DNA of 39,039 nucleotides from Bryobacterales bacterium (lineage in GTDB: Bacteria; Acidobacteriota; Terriglobia; Bryobacterales; Bryobacteraceae): assembly GCA_025350625.1 (NCBI GenBank), contig JANXXL010000101.1, forward strand, positions 1 to 39,039. Direction: 5' to 3'. The notes beneath the pieces were generated by a model, which saw only the letters and a list, made by a program, of their open reading frames with translations, was not told where the DNA came from and made no database searches. The position numbers and the translations under genes are program-made. Of this stretch, positions 32,945 through 39,039 are shown in pieces. The stretch's first letter is position 1; each line of letters opens with the position of its first letter.

Positions 32945-34732
32945 GTGAGACCTACGAACACGGACGACCCCAGCTACTACCATAAGGTCGTCGATTGCCA
33001 GTGGGCTTGCCCCGCGCACACGAATGTCCCGGAATATATCCGGATGATTGCGCAAGGCCGCTACACGGATGCTTACATGTTGAACCGGGAATCCAATGTA
33101 TTTCCGGGGATTCTCGGACGTACTTGTGACCGCCCTTGCGAGCCGGCTTGCCGCCGCACTCGTCTGGATGGAAAGCCGGTGGCGATTTGCCGATTGAAGC
33201 GCGTCGCGGCCGATCACATGGGGGACATCGAAGACCTGTTGCCGCAGGCGCCGGCACGCAAGAATGGCAAGCGCGTCGCTTGCGTGGGAGCGGGACCTGC
33301 GTCCCTTACCATCGCCAACGATTTAATGCCGCTGGGATATGACGTCACGATTTTTGAGAAGTATGACAAGCCCGGCGGGTTGATGCGCACCAATATTCCT
33401 TCCTTCCGGTTGCCGGAAAGCGTGCTGAAGTTTGAGACGGATTCGATTCTCGATATGGGGGTCGATATTCGTTACGGCTCGCCGGTAAATAGCATGAAGG
33501 AACTGCTGGGGCAGGGTTTCGATGCGGTTTTCGTGGGTAGCGGAGCGCCGCGCGGCAAGGACCTTGAAATCCCTGGCCGGCACGACTCGGATCGTATTCA
33601 CATCGGCATTGATTGGCTCGAATCCATCACCTTTGGCCACATCGAGTCGATCGGCGAAACGGTGCTTATTATCGGTGTCGGCAATACGGCGATGGACTGC
33701 TGCCGTTCGTCGCGCCGTTTAGGAGGCAAGGACATCAAGGTGATGGCGCGCAGGCCTCGCGGGTATTTCAAGGCTTCGCCCTGGGAGCTCGAAGATGCCG
33801 AGGAAGAGGGCATCGACATTGTAATCAATCACGCGCCCAAGCGGTTCGTGATCGAGAACGGCGTCCTTAAGGGAATGGAATTTGAGCGTCTGGAGTGGGA
33901 CGCTGCGGCCGCGAAATCGCGCGTGATTGAAACGGTTTTTCTTCCGGCCGACGATGTAATCCTGGCCATTGGGCAGGAAAACTCGTTCCCCTGGATCGAG
34001 CGCGATCTCGGTATCGAGTTCGACAAATGGGAAATGCCGGTGGTGGATGAGAAGACCATGCAATGTTCGCGGCCCGGGGTTTTCTTCGGCGGCGATGCGG
34101 CGTGGGGGCCGAAGAACATTATTTGGGCTGTCGCACACGGCCACGAAGCTGCAATCTCGATGCACCACCATTGCCAGGCGACGCCCGTGGCCGAGAGACC
34201 GCCGGACGGCATGAACCTGATCAGTCAGAAGATGGGGATCAGCGAGTGGAGCTATCACAACGATTACAATCCGGCGGCTCGCCAGAAAATGAAGCATGTG
34301 GATCTGGTGCATCGCTTCGAGCAGTTAAATGTTGAAGTAGAGCTCGGCTTCAATGCGGAGCAGACTGCGCGCGAAGTGCAGCGTTGCCTCAATTGCGATG
34401 TGGAAACGGTGTTCACGGCGGCGAAGTGCATCGAATGCGATGCTTGCGTCGATATCTGTCCGCTGCTTTGTCTCACCATCACGCAGGATGGCGAAGAGGG
34501 GGAAATCCGGCAGCGGTTATCGGCGCCCGCGGTGAATCCCGATCAGGCTCTTTACGCATCCGTGCCACTACCTCAAACCGGTAGGCTCATGCTCAAGGAC
34601 GAGGACCTCTGCGTACACTGCGGGCTCTGCGCCGAACGCTGCCCTACCGCGGCATGGGACATGCAGAAGTTTGAGCTCCAAATTTCCTACGCAGGGAGTG
34701 CGGCAGTGGAGCCCGCGCTGACGCTCGCGTGA
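32945..34732 (+). CDS. GltD-like FAD/NAD(P) oxidoreductase with C-terminal 2x[4Fe-4S] ferredoxin domain
   Basis: A 595-residue flavo-iron-sulfur protein. The N-terminal Fe-S region has C18, C22, C61, C65, C69 and C82 (CQWACPAHTNVPEYI; GRTCDRPCEPACR) as in glutamate synthase small subunits and NfnB. An FAD Rossmann motif is at VACVGAGPAS (111-120), a pyridine nucleotide site at LIIGVGNTAMD (241-251), and VFFGGDAA at 379-386. The tail carries two ferredoxin motifs, CIECDACVDICP (495-506) and CVHCGLCAERCP (556-567). The GTG start is forced: TGA immediately precedes it in frame, with GGAGG four bases away. GltD lacking its large-subunit partner, followed by 2-oxoacid oxidoreductase genes, suggests that it moves electrons between NAD(P)H and the low-potential centre of that enzyme. 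Its stop overlaps the next frame (GTGA). Confidence 0.85.
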   Translation: MRPTNTDDPSYYHKVVDCQWACPAHTNVPEYIRMIAQGRYTDAYMLNRESNVFPGILGRTCDRPCEPACRRTRLDGKPVAICRLKRVAADHMGDIEDLLPQAPARKNGKRVACVGAGPASLTIANDLMPLGYDVTIFEKYDKPGGLMRTNIPSFRLPESVLKFETDSILDMGVDIRYGSPVNSMKELLGQGFDAVFVGSGAPRGKDLEIPGRHDSDRIHIGIDWLESITFGHIESIGETVLIIGVGNTAMDCCRSSRRLGGKDIKVMARRPRGYFKASPWELEDAEEEGIDIVINHAPKRFVIENGVLKGMEFERLEWDAAAAKSRVIETVFLPADDVILAIGQENSFPWIERDLGIEFDKWEMPVVDEKTMQCSRPGVFFGGDAAWGPKNIIWAVAHGHEAAISMHHHCQATPVAERPPDGMNLISQKMGISEWSYHNDYNPAARQKMKHVDLVHRFEQLNVEVELGFNAEQTAREVQRCLNCDVETVFTAAKCIECDACVDICPLLCLTITQDGEEGEIRQRLSAPAVNPDQALYASVPLPQTGRLMLKDEDLCVHCGLCAERCPTAAWDMQKFELQISYAGSAAVEPALTLA

Positions 34733-34764
34733 TAATTAAAGAAAGATCTCTTAAGGATAGAAAC

Positions 34765-36636
34765 GTGCATCAGCTTTTACGCACCCGTGTGAACGACTTC
34801 GCCCTGAAGCTGGCGAACGTCAATGGAACCGGATCCGCCAGCGCCAACAGTCTGTTGATGCAAGCTATCTTCCGCATGGGAATTCCGGTTTCGGGCAAGA
34901 ATCTTTTTCCTTCCAACATTCAGGGGCTTCCCACCTGGTATGAGATCCGCGTAAATAAGGACGGTTATACCGCTCGGGCGCTCGATTATGACCTGATGGT
35001 GGCCATGAATTCCCAGACCTACGCGCCGGATGTGGCCGAGGTTCGGGAAGGCGGCTACCTGCTTTACGATTCGACTTTTCCGCTGGATGCGGCGCTCATT
35101 CGCGAAGATGTGAACTACTTGGGTGTCCCGTTCTCGAAAATGTGCAACGAAACGTTTCGGGAAGCTCGCGAGCGGATTCTGATGAAGAACATCGCTTACG
35201 CGGGAACGCTGGTGGCGCTGCTCGATGTGGACATGGCGGTGGTGGAGCAGCTTCTCGACGAAAAGTTTTCGGCTAAGAAGGCGATGCGCGAATCGAATTC
35301 GAAGGCGCTGCGGCTGGGCTACGATTATGCGAAGGCGCATTTGCAGTGCCCGTTGCCTTTCCGTCTGGAGAAGATGGACGCCGACGGCGACAAGATTCTG
35401 ATCGACGGCAATACGGCGGCGGCGCTCGGTTGTGTTTACGCGGGCGCGACGGTGGCCGCGTGGTATCCCATCACGCCATCCACTTCCTGCATGGACGCGT
35501 TCAAGGAATTCTGCGAGAAGTATCGCAAGGACCCGGAGACGGGTGAAAACAACTTTTGCATCCTGCAGGCTGAAGACGAATTGGGCGCCATAGGCATGGT
35601 CATCGGCGCGTCATGGAATGGGGCGCGGGCTTTTACTTCTACTTCAGGGCCGGGCATTTCTTTGATGAACGAGCTGCTGGGCTTGGCCTACTACGCTGAG
35701 ATTCCAGCGGTGATCGTGGATGTGCAGCGCGTGGGTCCTTCCACAGGCATGCCTACTCGCACCCAGCAGGGTGACTTGATGGAAGCGGCGTACGCGTCGC
35801 ATGGGGATACCAAACATATTTTGCTGTTTCCGTCGAATCCGGCGGAATGTTTTGAGTTCGCTCCCAAGGCGTTCGATCTGGCGGAGCGTTTTCAGACTCC
35901 GGTGTTTCTGATGACGGATCTGGATATCGGGATGAACGATTGGGTAGTCCCGCGGCTTACCTGGGATGAGAACTATACGCCAGATCGCGGGCGCGTACTT
36001 AATGCCGAACAGGTCAGCCAGATCGCCAAGTTCCAGCGGTATTACCCGGAGGATGAAAACTTCATCGCGGCGCGGACTCTGCCGGGGGTCCACTCGAAGG
36101 GCGCGTTCTTCACGCGCGGGTCCGGTCACAATAAATTCGGCGGGTATACGGAAACGCCTTCTGAGTATCAAGAAGTGGTGGATCGCCTGCTAAAGAAGCA
36201 CAAGGCGGCGGCGAAGTTCGTGCCAGCGCCGGTGATTTTGCAGCAGCCGGGCGCGCACATCGGGATCATTACCATCGGGGGTTGCGACCCGGCGGTGCGC
36301 GAAGCGGTGGACCTGCTGGCGGCGCGCGGCATCGCGGCAGATTACATGCGGATTCGCGGCTTTCCTTTTGACGAACGCGTGGAGGACTTTATTAAGCGCC
36401 ATAATTTCTGTTTCGTGGTGGAGCAAAACCGGGACGCTCAATTGCGTTCACTGTTGGTGCTCGAAACAGCAGTGAGCAAGGACCGGCTGCGTTCCGTGCT
36501 TAGTTACGGCGGGTTTCCGCTCAGCGCACGTCACGTTGTCGAGCCCATCGTGAGCCAAGTGCCGCCGGAATTGCAGCGCAGCAGTCCGAAAGTCGATTCG
36601 AATACGCGGACCGTTGTGTCCGATACCTGGGAGTAA
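34765..36636 (+). CDS. korA: 2-oxoacid:ferredoxin oxidoreductase alpha subunit (gamma-alpha fusion, KorA-type)
   Basis: A 623-residue subunit. The GTG at 34765 is preferred for its AAGGA box seven bases upstream; a GTG at 34729 overlapping the previous stop is the alternative. Residues about 12-185 are the gamma domain (NVNGTGSASANSLLMQAIFR, CoA-related), and the alpha/pyrimidine domain starts near 210 with YPITPSTS at 234-241, then ISLMNELLGLAYYAEIPAVI and a transketolase-C-like domain to the end. This is the fused gamma-alpha layout of 2-oxoglutarate:ferredoxin oxidoreductase and relatives, which oxidise 2-oxoacids to acyl-CoA and CO2 with reduction of ferredoxin. 2-Oxoglutarate is the likely substrate, but the motifs alone do not prove it. 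The beta subunit gene follows after six bases. Confidence 0.88.
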   Translation: MHQLLRTRVNDFALKLANVNGTGSASANSLLMQAIFRMGIPVSGKNLFPSNIQGLPTWYEIRVNKDGYTARALDYDLMVAMNSQTYAPDVAEVREGGYLLYDSTFPLDAALIREDVNYLGVPFSKMCNETFREARERILMKNIAYAGTLVALLDVDMAVVEQLLDEKFSAKKAMRESNSKALRLGYDYAKAHLQCPLPFRLEKMDADGDKILIDGNTAAALGCVYAGATVAAWYPITPSTSCMDAFKEFCEKYRKDPETGENNFCILQAEDELGAIGMVIGASWNGARAFTSTSGPGISLMNELLGLAYYAEIPAVIVDVQRVGPSTGMPTRTQQGDLMEAAYASHGDTKHILLFPSNPAECFEFAPKAFDLAERFQTPVFLMTDLDIGMNDWVVPRLTWDENYTPDRGRVLNAEQVSQIAKFQRYYPEDENFIAARTLPGVHSKGAFFTRGSGHNKFGGYTETPSEYQEVVDRLLKKHKAAAKFVPAPVILQQPGAHIGIITIGGCDPAVREAVDLLAARGIAADYMRIRGFPFDERVEDFIKRHNFCFVVEQNRDAQLRSLLVLETAVSKDRLRSVLSYGGFPLSARHVVEPIVSQVPPELQRSSPKVDSNTRTVVSDTWE

Positions 36637-36642
36637 TCCACC

Positions 36643-37692
36643 ATGCCGTCGATTGCCAAACCGATTGCCGTACACCCTAGTCTCCATCGCAATGCGATTG
36701 GATTGAACCTTCGCGATTACGAAGGGGCGATGTCTACGCTCTGCGCCGGTTGCGGCCACGATTCGATCACCGCCGCTATCACGCGCGCTCTTTGGGAGCT
36801 GTCGATCGAGCCGCATATGATTGCGAAGCTCAGTGGGATCGGCTGTTCTTCGAAGACTCCGACGTATTTCGTCAGCGGCGCGCATGGCTTCAATTCGGCC
36901 CACGGGCGCATGGCCGCGATCGCCACCGGAGCCAATGCGGCGAATCGTGAGCTCACCTATATCGGCATATCGGGCGATGGAGATTCGCTCTCGATCGGGC
37001 TCGGTCATCTGTGCCACGCGATCCGCCGCAACGTCAGGATGCTCTACGTCATCGAGAACAACGGGGTTTATGGATTGACCAAGGGGCAATTCTCGGCGTC
37101 GGCCGATGTGGGGTCAAAGAGCAAGCGGGGCGAGGCGAATCGCATGGCGCCTATTGATCCGGCGATGCTTGCTCTGAGCATCGGGGCTACTTTTGTCGCG
37201 CGCAGCTTCTCGGGCGATAAAGAGCAACTGGTGCCGATCCTGAAGGCGGCCATCGCCCATCGTGGCTTCGCGCTGGTGGACGTCATCTCCCCATGCGTCA
37301 CTTTTAACGACCATAACGGGTCGACCAAGAGCTACCTGTATACGCGTAAGCACATGCAGAAGACCACGGAGGCGGATTTTGTTCCGCCGGCGCCGGAAAT
37401 TCTGGCCACCATCGGCCAGAGCGGCACCACTACCGTGACGATGCACGATGGCAGCGTAGTACGTTTCACTGCGGTTCCCAAGCACTACGACCCTACCAAT
37501 CGGCAACAGGTGGTCAATTATTTGCAGGAAAACCACGACGCCATCGCAACCGGGTTGTTATATGTGGACGAGAGCGTGGCCGATTTGCACGAGATGAACC
37601 GGACGCCTGCCACGGCGTTGTCGCGCGTGCCGCAGGAGAAGCTGTGCCCCGGAGCGGCGGCGCTCCACGAACTGCTAGAAGATTTCCGGTAG
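36643..37692 (+). CDS. korB: 2-oxoacid:ferredoxin oxidoreductase beta subunit (KorB-type, TPP-binding)
   Basis: A 349-residue subunit. It has CAGCGH (C34, C37), GIGCSS (C68) and ISPCVTFN (C218), the four cysteines expected to hold the [4Fe-4S] cluster near the thiamine diphosphate. The TPP/magnesium motif is GDGDSLSIGLGHLCHAIRRN (111-130) with ENNGVYGLTKGQ (138-149). It lacks an own ferredoxin domain, like other KorB proteins; the upstream flavoprotein may supply that electron exit. The C terminus (about 250-349) extends past the usual end with PKHYDPTNRQQVVNYL, common in KorB. It starts six bases after korA. The AGGAGG of the following transhydrogenase gene overlaps its stop codon, so the operon continues. 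Confidence 0.9.
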   Translation: MPSIAKPIAVHPSLHRNAIGLNLRDYEGAMSTLCAGCGHDSITAAITRALWELSIEPHMIAKLSGIGCSSKTPTYFVSGAHGFNSAHGRMAAIATGANAANRELTYIGISGDGDSLSIGLGHLCHAIRRNVRMLYVIENNGVYGLTKGQFSASADVGSKSKRGEANRMAPIDPAMLALSIGATFVARSFSGDKEQLVPILKAAIAHRGFALVDVISPCVTFNDHNGSTKSYLYTRKHMQKTTEADFVPPAPEILATIGQSGTTTVTMHDGSVVRFTAVPKHYDPTNRQQVVNYLQENHDAIATGLLYVDESVADLHEMNRTPATALSRVPQEKLCPGAAALHELLEDFR

Positions 37693-37707
37693 GAGGATAG
37701 CAGACCA

Positions 37708-38859
37708 TTGGGCCTCTCGATTGGTGTTCTAAAGGAAACGATTCCGGGCGAGCGGCGGGTGGCGATCACTCCCAAGGTGATCGACATTTTAAAGAAGGTG
37801 GGCGCGGAAGTTGTGGTTGAAGCCGGAGCGGGTTTGGAAGCTGGCTTTCCGGATGAGGACTACGCTGGGAAAAGCGCCAAAATTGAGGCCACTGCAGCGG
37901 GCGTCGCTGAAGCGGCACAAATTCTGGTGACGGTGCGCGTTCCTGAACCTGTCGGCCTGGTGAAGAAGGGTCAGGTCGTCATAGGGTTTGCCGATCCATT
38001 GAGCGATCCGCAGTTGGCGGCGCATTACGCGCAGGCCGGGGCCACGCTATTTTCGATGGAACTGATTCCGCGCATCACGCGGGCCCAGAGCATGGATGCG
38101 CTTTCCTCCATGGCTTCGATCGCTGGCTATAAGGCGGTGCTGCTCGCGGCTTCGGCGTTGCCTCGTCTCTTTCCGATGATGACAACGGCGGCCGGGACTG
38201 CTCCTCCGGCGCGCGTGCTGGTGATTGGCGCGGGCGTCGCGGGGCTGCAGGCTATCGCAACTGCGCGGCGTCTGGGCGCGGTAGTCAGTGGATACGACGT
38301 GCGCGCGGCGGTGAAAGAGCAGATCGAAAGCTTGGGCGCAAAGTTCGTCAGCATTACGATGGGCGCGAGTGGCGAGGGACAGGGCGGGTACGCTCGCGCC
38401 CTCACCGAGGAAGAGATTCGCAGCCAGCGCGAACAGATGGCCGCCGTCTTGAAAGAACAGGATGTGGTGATTACTACGGCTGCCGTTCCGGGGAGAAAAG
38501 CCCCGATTCTGGTTACGCGCGAAATGGTCCAGGTGATGAGCCGGGGATCGGTGATTGTCGATCTGGCGGCCGAGCGCGGAGGTAACGTCGAAGTGACCAA
38601 GCCCGGCGAGACCGTCGTCGAACACGGCGTAACCGTCATCGGCCCGATGAATCTTCCGGCTACGGTCCCCAATCATTCGAGCCAGATGTATGGCCGCAAC
38701 ATTGTGACTTTCCTCAAGAACATGATGACTAAAGAGGGCGCTCTGAATATCGATGTCGCGGACGAAATCACGCGCGATAGCCTGGTGGTGCGCGATGGTG
38801 AGATCGTGAATGCGCGAGTGCAGGAACTACTGGGCGCCACAGTGCAGAGCAACTCCTGA
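37708..38859 (+). CDS. pntAA: NAD(P) transhydrogenase subunit alpha part 1
   Basis: A 383-residue cytoplasmic NAD(H)-binding subunit (domain I) of proton-translocating transhydrogenase. Seen are GVLKETIPGERRVAITP (6-22), VVEAGAG (36-42), RAQSMDALSSMASIAGYKAV (125-144), the Rossmann motif VLVIGAGVAGLQA (170-182) with GYDVR at 195-199, and VIVDLAAERGGNVE and ITRDS further on. The length fits the split (PntAA/PntAB/PntB) form. The start is TTG with AGGAGG 11 bases upstream, which is a long spacing, but the conserved N terminus supports it. It is followed by the membrane subunit gene. With korAB upstream, the operon joins ferredoxin- and NAD(P)H-linked redox steps. Confidence 0.93.
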   Translation: MGLSIGVLKETIPGERRVAITPKVIDILKKVGAEVVVEAGAGLEAGFPDEDYAGKSAKIEATAAGVAEAAQILVTVRVPEPVGLVKKGQVVIGFADPLSDPQLAAHYAQAGATLFSMELIPRITRAQSMDALSSMASIAGYKAVLLAASALPRLFPMMTTAAGTAPPARVLVIGAGVAGLQAIATARRLGAVVSGYDVRAAVKEQIESLGAKFVSITMGASGEGQGGYARALTEEEIRSQREQMAAVLKEQDVVITTAAVPGRKAPILVTREMVQVMSRGSVIVDLAAERGGNVEVTKPGETVVEHGVTVIGPMNLPATVPNHSSQMYGRNIVTFLKNMMTKEGALNIDVADEITRDSLVVRDGEIVNARVQELLGATVQSNS

Positions 38860-38895
38860 AGACCGATCCGAAAACCCAACCTTGAGAGATCAACC

Positions 38896-39039
38896 ATGAG
38901 TAACGAGATTGAGATTAGTCTGTACGTGCTGGTGCTGGCGGTTCCGCTCGGCCTGGAACTGGTGCGCCGCGTGTCGCCGCTTCTGCACACGCCCCTTATG
39001 TCACTGACCAACGCGATCTCGGCGATTTCAGTGGTGGGC
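38896..39039 (+). CDS. pntAB: NAD(P) transhydrogenase subunit alpha part 2, 3' end cut by window
   Basis: The first 48 codons are visible, from the ATG at 38896 to the right edge. The translation has the membrane helix SLYVLVLAVPLGLELVRRV and the conserved LLHTPLMSLTNAISAISVVG, diagnostic of the PntAB-type membrane subunit (domain II) that helps form the proton channel. It follows pntAA by 36 bp on the same strand. The pntB gene is expected just beyond the window. Confidence 0.85.
   Translation, partial: MSNEIEISLYVLVLAVPLGLELVRRVSPLLHTPLMSLTNAISAISVVG

Noticed and set aside
38673..39011. 112-codon minus-strand frame at the right edge
   Set aside because: It is antisense to pntAA and pntAB, both of which have clear conserved motifs.
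1..39039. CRISPR array, tRNA, rRNA or insertion sequence
   Set aside because: No regular direct repeats, cloverleaf-like tails, rRNA-like blocks, transposase motifs or terminal inverted repeats were noticed. This was reading by eye, so short or degenerate cases could be missed.

Overview
The window looks like chromosomal DNA of a soil Acidobacteriota bacterium, most likely of the Solibacter/Bryobacter group. This is an inference from gene content: a very large TonB-dependent receptor with an N-terminal carboxypeptidase-like domain, DUF1592/DUF1552 gene pairs, signal-peptide-bearing ankyrin proteins, a periplasmic propeller sensor kinase, and secreted choice-of-anchor-D and Ig-like proteins. 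The DNA is GC-rich throughout except for an AT-richer stretch at about 7.4-8.05 kb. I saw no rRNA, tRNA, CRISPR array, insertion sequence or phage gene.

Layout. 1-7.8 kb, minus strand: a truncated sugar/ureide-type permease, an exported hypothetical protein, DUF6152, a reaction-centre-type dihaem cytochrome, a secreted protein of unknown function, a TonB-dependent receptor and a small LprI-like protein. 7.8-8.05 kb holds gene remnants. 8.1-9.2 kb, minus: NuoI-like ferredoxin and a DJ-1/PfpI protein. 9.4-16.4 kb, plus: three overlapping genes for surface or secreted proteins (the third frameshifted), thiD, an NfrB-like glycosyltransferase with a C-terminal MshEN domain, cytidine deaminase and an exported amidohydrolase. 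16.4-28.5 kb: two copies of a three-gene cassette (DUF1592 dihaem protein, Tat-exported DUF1552 protein, exported ankyrin protein) arranged as a convergent inverted pair, with a cytochrome c gene and an uncharacterised gene between them. 28.6-32.8 kb, minus: NarL-type response regulator, propeller sensor histidine kinase and a DUF4337 membrane protein. 32.9 kb to the end, plus: an operon of a GltD-like flavo-iron-sulfur protein, 2-oxoacid:ferredoxin oxidoreductase alpha and beta subunits, and NAD(P) transhydrogenase subunits, the last cut by the window end.

How the parts may fit. The most distinctive element is the inverted pair of cassettes. Both copies keep the ATGA overlap between the first two genes, a ribosome-binding site inside the last codons of the first gene, and a similar upstream promoter (TTGACT, 17-bp spacer, TA-rich -10, then TAGG-TCG). 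The kinase and regulator lie directly upstream of the minus-strand copy and are candidates for its control. All three cassette products carry export signals, and two haem motifs per DUF1592 protein plus the nearby cytochrome suggest a periplasmic redox function. The substrate is unknown. The terminal operon couples low-potential 2-oxoacid oxidation to pyridine nucleotides.
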